A DNA stretch of 64,000 bases, from assembly GCA_025201375.1 (NCBI GenBank), contig JAIWZP010000037.1, forward strand, positions 62,001 to 126,000, given 5' to 3'. The notes beneath the pieces are model-generated. The model did not search any database. It saw only the letters and a list, made by a program, of their open reading frames with translations, and was not told the DNA's origin. Positions 1 through 12,208 of this stretch are shown here, piece by piece (positions within the stretch are counted from its first letter, which is position 1; every line of letters starts with the position of its first letter). A program made the translations under genes and the position numbers. The DNA comes from Gongronella butleri (lineage: Eukaryota; Mucoromycota; Mucoromycetes; Mucorales; Cunninghamellaceae).

Positions 1-2378
1 TACGCAATTGATCAACCATGTCATTCACGATGTTCTTCAGCTCTAGTATCTCGCCGCCGGATTCGACCTCAATCTTTTTAGAAAGGTCGCCCAGCGCCAC
101 AGCCTTGGTCACCTCGGCAATGGAGCGCACCTGAAAAAAAAAGGTAAAAATGGATGAGTTTTGGCTGCAAAAACGCGACGCGATTCGTATAAAAAAAAAG
201 AGGGGGAGAAGGGGCAACGGGAGAGATAAAGGGGAAGAAAAAACGACAAAATAAAAAAATCAATGCATACCTGATTGGTGAGGTTGGCGGCCATGATGTT
301 GACATTGTCGGTCAGCTCGTACCATGTGCCTGCGACGCCTTGGACGACGGCCTGGCCGCCAAGCTTGCCCTCGGTGCCGACTTCTTTGGACACACGCGTC
401 ACCTCGGACGCGAAAATGCGCAATTGGTCCACCATGTTATTGACAATGTTCTTCAATTCGGCGATCTCTCCACCCGATTCGACCTCGATCTTTTTCGAGA
501 GATCGCCCATGGCGACGGCCTTGGTCACCTCGGCAATGGACCGCACCTGGCTGGTGAGATTGGCGGCCATGATATTCACATTGTCTGTGAGATCGAGCCA
601 TGTGCCTGCGACGCCCTGTACAACGGCCTGGCCACCGAGTTTGCCTTCTGTGCCGACTTCCTTGGACACACGTGTCACCTCGGACGCGAAGATACGCAGC
701 TGATCCACCATGTTATTCACGATGTTTTTGAGCTCGGCAATCTCTCCGCCGGATTCGACCTCAATCTTCTTTGAAAGGTCACCCAGAGCGACGGCTTTTG
801 TGACTTCTGCAATGGACCGCACCTAAGGAAAATGTGAAAATAGAATGATGAGCCAAGTCGTCGCGACGCGACGCGTTAAATCGAAAAAAAGCAAATTTCA
901 ATTATACCTGATTGGTGAGATTGGCGGCCATGATGTTGACATTGTCTGTCAGGTCCTTCCATGTGCCAGCGACGCCTTGCACGGTTGCTTGGCCGCCCAG
1001 TTTGCCCTCGGTGCCCACCTCCTTGGAAAGTTGAGTGACTTCCGAAGCAAAGACGCGCAATTGGTCGACCATGTTGTTGACAATGTTCTTGAGCTCGAGG
1101 ATTTCACCACGTGTCTCGACATCAATGGTCTTTGAGAGGTCGCCCATGGCCACTGCTTTTGTCACCTCGGCAATGGATCTCACTTGTGTGGTCAAATTGG
1201 CGGCCATGTGATTGACATTGTCTGTTAGATCTTTCCATGTGCCATCGACGTTTGGTACGAGCGCCTGGCCACCCAGCTTGCCCTCGGTGCCGACTTCTTT
1301 AGACACACGCGTCACCTCGGACGCGAAAATGCGCAATTGGTCCACCATGTTGTTGACGATGTTCTTCAGCTCGGCGATCTCTCCACCGGATTCCACCTCA
1401 ATCTTTTTTGAGAGATCGCCCATTGCAACGGCCTTTGTCACTTCGGCAATGGAGCGCACCTAAAAAGAAAAAAAAAAAAGAAGAAATCGCGTAAAAAAAA
1501 TCGGTTATTTTGCCCGTTTTTGACGAAAATTTTCAATTCATACCTGATTGGTGAGATTGGCGGCCATGATGTTGACATTGTCCGTGAGCTCGTACCACGT
1601 GCCTGCGACATTGGGGACAATGGCCTCGCCGCCTAGCTTGCCGTCGGTGCCGACCTCGCGCGCAACACGCGTGACTTCTGTGGAAAAGACGCGCAGCTGG
1701 TCGACCATGTTGTTGACAATGTTCTTGAGCTCGAGGATTTCACCACGTGTCTCGACATCAATGGTCTTTGAGAGGTCGCCCATGGCCACTGCTTTTGTCA
1801 CCTCGGCAATGGAGCGCACTTGTGTGGTCAGATTGGCGGCCATTTGATTGACATTGTCGGTCAGACCTTTCCATGTGCCATCGACGTTTGGTACGAGCGC
1901 CTGGCCGCCGAGCTTGCCCTCGGTGCCGACTTCTTTGGACACACGTGTCACCTCGGACGCGAAAATGCGCAATTGGTCCACCATGTTGTTGACGATGTTT
2001 TTCAACTCGGCGATCTCTCCACCGGATTCGACTTCAATCTTTTTTGAGAGATCGCCCATTGCAACGGCCTTTGTGACTTCGGCAATGGACCGCACCTGGG
2101 CGGTGAGATTGGCGGCCATTTGATTCACATTGTCGGTGAGATCCATCCATGTGCCGTCGACTTTTGGTACGAGCGCCTGGCCACCGAGCTTGCCCTCGGT
2201 GCCGACCTCCTTGGCGACACGCGTCACCTCGGCAGCAAACACATTGAGCTGCGCCACCATGTTATTGACTGTATTCTTGAGCTCGGCGATCTCTCCACCA
2301 GAATCCACCTCGATGGTCTTGGAGAGATCGCCCATGGCTACAGCTTTGGTCACCTCGGCAATGGAGCGCACCTGCCAG

Positions 2379-2418
<40 letters not shown>

Positions 2419-5400
2419 AGAAATCGAGGATCAATGGATTGCGTAAACGCGAAAAAAAAAATTGGGAATACTCGTTTTTCTTTGAAACGTTACCTGTGTG
2501 GTGAGGTTGGCGGCCATGGTGTTGACATTGTCCGTGAGGTCCTTCCACGTGCCGCTTACGCTTGGGACAATGGCTTCGCCGCCTAGTTTGCCTTCTGTGC
2601 CGACTTCGCGGGCAACACGCGTGACCTCGGCGGCAAAGACGCGCAATTGGTCCACCATGTCATTGACGGTGTTTTTCAGGTCGAGGATTTCGCCGCGTGT
2701 CTCGACATCGATCTTTTTCGTTAGATCGCCATTGGCGACGGCTTTTGTAACGACGGCAATGGATCGCACTTGTGTGGTGAGATTGGACGCCATGGTGTTG
2801 ACATTGTCGGTGAGATCTTTCCACGTGCCATCGACATTGGGCACATACGCCTCGCCGCCGAGCTTGCCATCAGTGCCGACTTCGCGCGCGACACGCGTCA
2901 CTTCTGTGGAGAAAACGCGCAATTGGTCCACCATGTCATTGACGGTGTTTTTCAGATCCAAGATCTCGCCGCGTGTCTCGACATCGATCTTTTTGGACAA
3001 ATCACCCTTGGCCACGGCCTTTGTGACGCCGGCAATGGACCGCACCTGCGTGGTAAGATTGGCCGCCATGGTGTTGACATTGTCGGTCAAATCCTTCCAA
3101 ACACCGGCCACGTCTTGCACGTTGGCTTGGCCACCGAGCTTGCCCTCGACACCGACCTCGAGCGACACACGGCGCACCTCGGCTGAGAACAAGGTCAACT
3201 GATCCACCTGGAAAAAAAAAAAGAGAGAGAGAAAGCGTGTGTGTGTGAGCGCGGCAATTCAATTTTCTATCTTTTTTTTTTCTTCTTACCATCTGATTCA
3301 TGGTGTTTTTGAGTTCCAGGACCTCGCCCTGAGCATTGGCGGTCACCTTTTTTGTAAGATCACCACAGGCGACGGATTTGGCCACGACCGCAATGTCGCG
3401 CACCTGACTTGTGATTTTAAAGGTCATCATGTTCACATTGTCGGTCAGGTCCTTCCATGTTCCGCCTACGTCCTTGACGACAGCTTGGCCACCGAGTATG
3501 CCTTGGGTACCGACTTCTAGCGAGACTCGGGTCACCTCTGTTGCAAAGATGGAGAGCTAAAAATAAGGATGGACGTGTGAGTATTGGCATAAAACGTGTG
3601 ATTTCCCACCCCTTCGTGCTTGTTCCTCGTTCCCCCGTTCGCCTTTTTGCCTCCATCGTGTTCTTTTTTTTTTTTTTTTTACCTGATCGACCATGGTATT
3701 GATTGTGTTTTTCAAATCTAGCATTTCACCGCGGACTTCCACAGTGACCTTCTTTGTCAGGTCGCCTCTTGCCACGGATTTCGACACCTGAGCAATGTCG
3801 CGCACTTGGTTCGTCAAATTGGCAGCCATGGTGTTGACATTGTCGGTCAATTCCTTCCAGATGCCGTCGACAAATTGCACTTTGGCTTGCGCACCGAGTT
3901 TGCCATCCGTGCCCACTTCATGAGCGACACGTGAGACCTCAGAGGCGAACAGATTCAATCGATTGACTGGATGGAATAGAATAAAAATAAGGTTTAGACG
4001 ACACTTTTTTTATATTAAAGGGGCCAAAAAAGGCAAGTCTCGTTTTTTTTTTTTTCGTGCTTTACCCATTGTGTTAAAGGTATTTTTGAGCAACAATGTT
4101 TCTCCCTTGACGTGGACGGTCATGGTCTTGCTGAGGTCGCCGCGTGCAATAGCATTGGACACGTCTGCAATGTCGCGGACCTGTTCGAGATGATTGCTTG
4201 TCATGCGATTGAGATTGACGACGAATTTGTGCCACGCTCCCTTCATTGGGCGATTGACCTCAGCCTGGACACCGAGCTTGCCGTGGACGGCTGTCTGGTG
4301 CGTGACGTTCATGACCTCGTTGACAATGCATTGGACGTGATCGACCATGGCATTGACGGCATTCTTTAGGGTATTGATGGGGGCGTGTTTGGAGGTAACC
4401 TTGATGTTGCAGCGCTCGTGCGTGCACGTGACGCGCTGGTCGAATTCACCGGCAAAGACGGCGGACGCGACCTTGACGGCCTGCAACACGCAGTCGGGGC
4501 ATACAATGTTATCGGCTGAGGTATGACTGGCGGCGGCAGGGTAAGACGAGGTCTTGATCGTGAAATAGCTGGTCTGGTTGTTCATGTTCTTGGTCGAGAA
4601 GGTCACGGGGTAAGCCGTGGCCGACGACGACACGGTAAAAGCAGGGGGAGTGGTCAAAGTAAAGGCAGTGGAGGTCGACGGCGTGGACGACGTCGTGGCG
4701 GAACGAGAGCTGGCATCTGGGGTATTGGGCGACGCAATGTCGTCGGCTGGAAAACGAACAAAAATTAAGAATATAGCTCGTTTGTCATGGTTTTTTTTTG
4801 CAATTTTTTTTTTTTGCATTTTTGCATTTTTGCATTTTTTTTTTTTACCTTGAGCCTTGACGGAATGCGAGGCAGTGGGAACAGGTGGTACAGCATAATG
4901 GGCCGAGTGCATGCGGTCAAGAAGCGAGACATCAAGCAGGGAAGGGGGCATGTCCTGCTCAGGGGTGACATTGGACGAATCGAGTGCAATTGGGGTGTGA
5001 TTTGCCGTTGCATGCGACACAATGTCGTCATCATTAGTCGGTGTGGTGGTGGCAGTGGTGGTGGTAGCAGGCGTGGTGGTATCGTCATGATTGGTCTGAT
5101 AGAGGTAGCGCTGCTGCTGGATGCTGATGCGATAGCGTAGATTCTCGGTCTCGAGCTGCAATTGGCGTTGCGCAATGTTCTTTAACGCAGAGTCCATATA
5201 GCGCAGCATCGCGCGCTCGTCATTCTTGTCCTTGCTTTCGTCGTCGTCGTCCAAAAAGACGTCGGGCAGGCGCTGGCTCAGGCAATGGTCGAGGTTGCCT
5301 TGATCCAGGTACTGAATCATGTTGTGCACATAGTCAAGTGCAGTCATCTTGGTGCGTGGGCTGTGGTGGAGAGTGTCAGGACAAGGCTTTTTCGAGAGGC

Positions 5401-5431
5401 GGTGCAAGTCGTCAGAGGAGGAACGTTTCAT
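1..5431 (-). CDS. HAMP-repeat histidine kinase, Nik1/Os-1 (group III) type, 3' truncated by window
   Basis: N-terminal part of a cytosolic hybrid histidine kinase of the osmosensing/fungicide-target type; the kinase and receiver domains would lie left of position 1. Nine exons, all in frame: 5431-4849, 4746-4066, 3966-3683, 3556-3290, 3207-2494, 2371-1544, 1459-908, 822-271, 130-1, giving about 1530 codons. After a 300-residue Ser/Thr/Asp-rich N-terminus comes one degenerate unit, then at least 13 HAMP/linker units of about 92 residues. Each has the pattern [57 protein letters not shown]. Known family members usually carry five to seven units. Exons 6, 7 and 8 are exactly 3, 2 and 2 units long. 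No transmembrane segment was noticed. The ATG at 5431 is the first in-frame Met. The kinase assignment rests on the HAMP pattern alone, because the catalytic part is not in the window. Confidence 0.9.
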
Positions 5432-8400
5432 AACACCACAGGTTACAAATACAAAAGGAACGGGGTGTGGATATCAACAAAACCTTGGTGCGTGGCAACA
5501 AAAAAAGAAAAAAGGCCAAAGGAAAAAAGACGCACAACAAGAAACGATCAATAAATACAAAAAATAAAGACAACAAGCAACAGAAAAAAAGCGGCTTGAG
5601 TCGAGGGTTGCCCAATGACGAAAAAAAAAAAAAAAAAAAGAGTGGAGATACGGGTGCAAAAGAAGAAAAAAAAAACGCAAAAGAGAGGGGAAAACACAGA
5701 AAAGGAACAAAGAGCAATTTAGGCTCTCTCTCAAAAAAAAAAAAAAAAAAGGGGGCGGCCCTCCAAAAATATCGGAAAGCCAAACAAGGGGCGAGGGGGG
5801 AGGAAGAAAAAAGGGAAAAAGGCGCCCTGTTGCCATGAAGACCACATTGCGTTAGATTCTGGTGACGTCGACGTGAATAAATAAATGAAAACCAACCAAC
5901 CAGATCATTTCATAATATGAAAAGCATGCCTTTGCTATTGTGCCCTTCTCCCTAAACATCGCTTTTTGCTTTTTTTTTTTGCTCTTGTGACCCACCCGCG
6001 CCGCTGTGCCTTCCGAATCACCTGCTGTTGTTTATCCCACAGCCAAGTCAGCCTCCTCTTTCCCTTTTACTTCTTTCTCTTGCGCTCTAAAATCAAACAC
6101 CAATGAAAAAATAGACGTTTTTTTCTCTCTTATCTGCACGCATGACAGCTCTTACACTAATTGCTCCTTAGCATTGACTCTGTGTGTCCAGAGAGCAAGC
6201 AGAGTGTGTGCTCGGTCAAGGCAGAACAGGGAGCAGGTGCATTGTGGATGTGGTGACCATAGTCACACACAAGTTTTTTTTTGGTGTGACACTGAGCAAA
6301 AGACGGAGCTCTTTGTGGTGCAGATTTTCTGATTGCAGAATGGGCACCCATGAAACCTTTTTTGTGTCTTGGATGATTGTTTCAACCCAGGTGTGTGCCG
6401 CCAAAATTGGAGGATGCCAATGTTCCCTTGCTGGTTGTGATCGCACACCATCATCACCCCCTCTTTTTTGTTCTGCCCTGACACACTTTTTTTTTAAAAA
6501 AAAAAAAAAAAAAAAAGGCATGGCGACCCCATCCTCTTTTGGGTGGTGCCACACGGACGGGAGCAGGGCGTCCCCAAACGTGAACGACGTTTTGCAAAAA
6601 AAAAAAAAAAAAAAAAAGGTGGAGCGGAGGATCCGTGGCTCACTGATTGGGCCGTGCACAGCCCAATGCCGTTTCTTTGGCCCTGGAAGCTGAGCATCGG
6701 CAGCAATATAGCGCGAAACAGAAACAAGGAGGGGGCAAGAAAGCAACCAAAAAAGTAGAAAGTGGCAATGTTGAAGGCGCTTTCCATTGGAAGGGCTTGC
6801 TGGAGACCTGATTTCTGCAAACTCACATTGCCAAGCGGCAAGCTCGCCTTTTCTGACGTGTGTGCGGGGTTGGGAGGGGGGAGAAAGGAGTGGCGGCAGA
6901 AATTCTTGATTATTTATTTTTTGGGGGGGCCGCTTTCACGTTTGACAGCCCATTTTTCATCATGCTTGGCCTTCCGCTTTTCCTAAAGGGGCACACCGAG
7001 CAGATTGCCCTTGCGCGCTAAAACTTGACCCGTCTCTCTCACGCGACATTTCATCAAGCTGCGCGCGACTCGATGATCAGGCACATTATGGATCGACCAA
7101 GCTTGTTTTTACCAAAAAGCTCTCCTTTCTGCAGGCACGCCTAATTACGACGTCTTGTTTTAGCACGTGCTTTGTGTACACAGTAAACACACACGCACAC
7201 GCAGCGTCTCCTTGGTCCTTGTTGCGAAGCCGTCACCCAAATTGCAAAATACCTATCAAATTGGCTGTGACGTCAGCGCGCCGCATTATTTTTTTTTACG
7301 CCAATTCACCGCGGCAGCGCGTCATTGTGTGTGGCTCTCCTTGCTTTTACTGAATGCCCGCGGTATGATACGTGGAAAGGACACGGCGATGCGCGACGGG
7401 CAAAAAAGGTGGACACACTGCACACGATATCTTTTCATCATCCTTTAGCAACCTTTTTATTGCACGATCAACTCATGGACCCATTTTTCGAATGGTTCTC
7501 GACACGCCACTGCGCAAATCTGCATTGGATCAACAGGTACCATACTGTATGATATCATATTTCAACATGTTGCTCGTTACCGGACGATTGTACCACTACG
7601 GTACGGTTCAATGAACAAGAAACCTGAAGGATACAGTATACTATATCACAGAAAAAATATTTTAGCCTTTATACTGTATCATACCTACGTATGATGTACT
7701 GACAATTCTTTCACAAGCAACACCGCTATGAATCCTAAGTTAGACAAACAAATGCGACATGATATGATATGATATGCAGTGTGATGTGAGATGTGTGAAT
7801 CTAGTGAACAATACAGAAAAGACGGGACTAAAAGTACGGCTTTAATGGGGGAAGAGAAAGATGAGAGGGAAGAGAAAGAGAGACTAAGGGAAGGCGAGCT
7901 TAAATAAAGGGGGGAATGGATCTATGGATGGATGAGTCAGGGTCAGATATCATATTCAGCTGTGCGGCGAGCTGACCGGAGCCTCGGGCTGTGCAAAGGG
8001 TCCGATCACGGGAATCAATGCATTGCATTGGGCACCCTTTGCATCCAGCGCGTCATGCTACACAAAGAGGCAGCAATGTGTGTGCTAATGAGCGTCACGC
8101 GTGGCCGCAGCACATGCTGCTGATGCTGAGTGCTTTACGCACTAAGATGGAGCGTGTGCTAGGAAAAGCAAGATGTCAGGCCTTGTCCCTTTGTGTGCAA
8201 CCGATGAGAATAATAATGAATCTTGGCTGTGATCTGCTGCCTTTCATGCTCTAATAATAATGATTCATGTCAAGATTGACATCATGCAGCAGCAACAGCA
8301 ACAGCTCGCAATGCCGCAACCCGCAAGGATCTTTTTTTTGGATGAGCCAGACCCACCAAAAATACGGCTTATCATACACACTTGTACTGTATTTCAAGTG

Positions 8401-8574
8401 AAATTTTACAGCGCACAGCGGAGAGACACTGATGCGATGGCTTGAAAGTAGAAAAAAACGTTACAGATGTTGTAGTACAATAATGGGTTCAATGATGCCT
8501 GCAGCATCACGCCAAAAAAACTGCACAAAAAAAGTACAGTAGTACAGTTCTATGTACAGTATTCGTTGTCACGT
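5432..8574. other. Gene-free stretch upstream of the kinase gene
   Basis: I see no convincing gene. Roughly 5480-5830 is A-rich, with several poly-A runs opposite the kinase 5' leader. 6488-6515 and 6595-6617 hold further poly-A runs. About 7540-7800 is AT-rich, with repeated TACTGTA/TACAGTA words and a short (ATATG)n-like run near 7760-7776. Open frames here are short and have no recognisable motif. Confidence 0.6.
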
Positions 8575-9745
8575 TTGACTTGCATTTCAAAACGAAGAAA
8601 AGACATGGCTTCCGGACTTTGTTGACTTGCTGTGCCTCCAGAATTTTTTTTACAGCCTGGTTGCCCGCCGATGAAGGACGCGCCAAGGCATGAACTACAA
8701 CATCCATGCATCGAGGAGTCCGCCCGATTTATTTTTCAACTCACAAATTCCAAGAACCTCAAATTTGTACTATTTTGCATTCATCTTGCCATATGCTTGG
8801 TCGACCCCGTTCAAAACAAGCCGCATCGAATTCAGCGTAAAATTTGCACCAAAAAAGCTTAAACCCCCAAAGCGCTACGACCACTTTTACAGTAGATCCT
8901 CGTTATAACGCCACAAATCGCAAATTTCAAATGGCAGTGTGAACCAAAAAAGTCACGTGCGGGTGATTTTATAGCGTCATTTTGCAGCGAATTTTATAAC
9001 GCCATTGGTCTGTTTTTTCGAAATGATGGCGTTACAGTATAGCGAGGATCTACTGTAAAAAATTCAGGGGTCACACATTTCAATCTCAGAAAATACCTAA
9101 TGCGGGAAATTTCGAACTCCGAGTGATCAATGCATCCCAAATAGGTAACTCCGACCATTTGCTATTGGCAGACAAAATGCCAGGTTGCCCCAACGTAGGA
9201 AAAATGTCCAAAAAGTGTCGCATGAACGGCGATCGACTGAGGAAAGTGCCTACTTTGGCCAAGATTTTTTTTTGCAAAATTTAAGGTTTGACACTTCCAA
9301 ATTTAGGTGCGTAAATTGCATGGAATTTTTTTTCTGTATTTTTTTGCAGGTTTTTGTGCGCTGTAGAGTGGGCTGCAAGTTGGTGAAATGACCGATGCAA
9401 AAAGTTACAGTACCGTAAAACCCAAGCTATGATAGCGCCCTGCAAGTCATCCCATTATATGCTTTGCTCCCCTGTTTTTTATTAAATCTGAAATAAAAAT
9501 CGATGGCTGACTAGACAGTTGTCGAGCAAATCGTCATTGAATTTTTTGTTGATAAAGTGTAGTACTGTATTTCCTCCGCCAGTTTTGATCAGATCGCCGT
9601 GAAACTTGTTTCATTCGGTGGAGATTCAGCAGCAGCATTTGACACATTAAAAGCATCGTTGGTTATTTTCCAGTTGTCGAGAAAAGCAAGTTTGAAAATT
9701 GATCCAATGTTTGAGCGGCTTTTGCAGCAAGCGGGCAAAGTTCAT
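8575..9745. repeat. Dispersed repeat family A, copy 1
   Basis: This block is collinear with 58235-59250 in the same orientation. Shared landmarks include CCCCCAAAGCGCTACGACCA (8862 region and 58525 region), TTTCAATCTCAGAAAAT and TCGAACTCCGAGTGATCAAT. Divergence is clear but alignment is easy by eye. A 166-bp TA-flanked element interrupts this copy at 8890-9055 and is absent from the other. Shorter related pieces lie near 10680-10800 and 31240-31370. There is no coding potential; it is probably a decayed transposon or its non-autonomous remnant. Confidence 0.7.
8890..9055. mobile_element. MITE-like element with pogo/Tigger-like ends and TA target duplication
   Basis: The ends are inverted repeats: CAGTAGATCCTCGTTATAAC at the left, and at the right GAGGATCTACTG preceded by a variant of the same repeat. 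Both sides are flanked by TA (8888-8889 and 9056-9057). The length of 166 bp leaves no room for a transposase. The related repeat at 58540-58560 runs straight through this position without the element, so the boundaries are well supported. The TA duplication and CAGTAG...CTCG ends point to a Tc1/mariner-pogo type non-autonomous element; the family name is inference. Confidence 0.8.
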
Positions 9746-11204
9746 CATCATCCATCGGGCAAGCAAATAAACAATCAGGAAATGCAACCAGAGCGAGTGT
9801 GTCTCTTTCGATCAGTGCCATTTCACCGCGATCCTCCACAAATAATATTTTGATGAGAGACTCGTGCCGGATTTACTGTATTTGTGGAAATGTCAGAATT
9901 TTGGATTCATTTGCACATACAATGACTCGGTCGGGTCGACTCCTGGTTTGAACGGTTTTTCAAAAAAAGTCGTCGTCGCGTCGGTAAAAAAAACATTACT
10001 GTACTGTACAGTACGGTACTGTACTGTACCGTACAGTATGTGTATATTTTGGGCCACCCAACTACTGTACGATGATTTGTGGCATTTAATAATTCTGCAT
10101 TTGTAAAAATGTCGAGATTTCGAATTCATCTGCAAAACGATCCAGTCAATCTTGGGGTTTCATGTTGTGTTGTTGAATATGGCGCGGCGAAATAGTCAAA
10201 GGGCAAATAAAGGTTGGGAGGCAATCGATTCACGATTTGTGTTGGACATCCATGGATTTGTGCCAATTCTTGAAAACGGCGCATGCCACGAAAACGGCCC
10301 GATCAACAACATCTGGTACTTTTTAATTTTTCTTTCAAAGAGAGACGCCGAAAAAACCAAGTGGTGGCAAAGTTCGGCGATGATCGAATCATGATTTTAC
10401 CGCGAAATGAATTTGACAAAAACGCGCTACAGCCAAATTTTTAGCAATGCCGTGCTTCCCGACAAACCACATGATTGACCTTTGGATTTTTATTTTTTTT
10501 CTGAGAAGAGAGGAGCAACATTCACTACACGTAAAAGTTTCGTGGCGCTGCGATGAGCCCTTGCTTGGCGACGAATTTTTTTTCAAATTTACAGTAGAAG
10601 AAAAAAAAAGGTGGGTCAGGTCAAGATGCATCTGGAGGGTCCTCCGCTTTCAGAGGCTCAGGTCTCTCAAATCCGTTTGGCAACCTACACATTGGACATC
10701 TGAGAGTCATATCATTTGGTGCATTGACCCCTTCTTTCTAAGCAAATCTGCGATAAAAGTCGGGGGTCAATCGAGCCGTTCTCGAGTACTGTAATGAGCG
10801 ATCAAAGTTAAATTAAAGAAAAAGAAATTGCGCCATCGGTTTTGGTCGTACGTTGGTGAAACTGGGTATATCCGACAGAGAATCGAATTCTGCATTTATT
10901 GTCCAGCAACACGCCATCCTTTGTCTTGTCCATTGCCGAGAAAAACGAAGCTGAAGTGTTTGATTGGGCGTTGCAAGCGTACAAATGTTGCGCATCGGCG
11001 TTGCCGGGCAGGGATAAAATGACTTCCTTGTGCATGTTTTTCCACTTGTAAGATTTAAGCCTGGTCGAATAGCAGCTTGACGCGCTAGAGGTAAATTTGT
11101 GAATTTATGGAGCATTGTCAATTATGATATCATATCTTGCCAACGGTCAGATCAACCCCAGATTTTTACTATTGTTCTGAAAAGAGAAAGACGAAAATGC
11201 TCAT
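9746..11204. other. Gene-free repeat-rich stretch
   Basis: No gene recognised. 10000-10040 is a cluster of TACTGTA/TACAGTA/CGGTAC palindromic words. About 10680-10800 is a weak partial copy of repeat family A, sharing the order AAATCTGCGATAAAA then GTTCTCGAG. Confidence 0.5.
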
Positions 11205-11575
11205 ATGACAAAATTTCATGGAGCTGCAAGCACTCGATGGTGCGCCACATCGATTTTCAAAAATGACGATTTTCCATCGATTTTCCAAGGAGCACAGTCA
11301 CGAATTCTAACCTGGCAAAACTTGGTTCCTCGGATCGCCGTGCCATTCACCTACACGGTAGAATGCGTCCATTTGTCGATGAAAATGCCATAAAACCCCG
11401 GGCTCCATCGACTGGTTCTCCTGTAAAATGCAATCTACTTCGTATTTTCTTCGCCACAAGACATACTCGACAAAGACTGGCCGCTGATCCTCGAAACGCG
11501 GCTCACAAGAAAGAGCACGGGCTGCTGCGTATGTGGCCATCGATGATCACTTCAAAAAACGAGATCCAGGCAGAA
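11205..11575. repeat. Dispersed repeat family D, copy 1
   Basis: Reverse-complement homologous to 30925-31240. Shared landmarks are CCTCGGATCGCCGTGCCA (here) against the complement of the 31140 region, and the GATCCTCGAAAC...AAGAAAGAGC...GCTGC...GTGGCCATCGATGATCA series against 30935-31005. No coding signature. It is probably remnant transposon sequence. Confidence 0.6.
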
Positions 11576-11960
11576 TTGATGCGAACAGGTTGTTTGCTGG
11601 ATTACTTGGACGTGTGAAAAACCGCATCAGACTTTGATTTAAGCGCGTCCATTTCCAAGGACGCGCTCTTGCGTGCCATAGCGATTGGCGCGTCTATTGT
11701 CTCGACATCGTCTTTTTTTTTTTTTTTTTTTTTACATAGCATTTTCGGTGTTTTCTCCATATCATATCACTTTTACATGTGTGCTAATTTGGCGGAATTC
11801 TGGAGGCCTGCTTTTTCAATATCGGATGAACTTGTTTTCATGGCGCCTGAACCTTATGAAGTGTTCCTTTGCGGCATTGCATTTCATTGTACAAAGGGAT
11901 TTGACAGCGGATGCATCACCAGTTGAAATAAAATGCACTCATTTTGACCACTATAACCTT

Positions 11961-11995
<35 letters not shown>

Positions 11996-12208
11996 CCTGT
12001 TGACATGTGGTACATGTGTCGCAGCCGCCGTCGCAACTCATTGTTAAGAAAACAGAAGTTTTAATAATAGAAATGATAAATGGGATGCAAAAGTAAAAAA
12101 AAAAAAGATATCTAAAAGGGCGACAAAAAAGCATGAAGAAAGAGATGGATACATGGGGAATGAACAAAATAAAAAGGAGGAAGGGCAAAGAAAGCTAACG
12201 AGACGGAT
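11576..12208. other. Gene-free stretch downstream of PWP1
   Basis: No gene seen. It holds a 31-nt poly-T run at 11963-11993 and the presumed 3' UTR of the minus-strand PWP1 gene. Confidence 0.5.

Noticed and set aside
275..3520. Plus-strand open frames across the kinase gene
   Set aside because: They are antisense shadows of the HAMP repeats; they repeat with the same period and break at every intron of the real gene.
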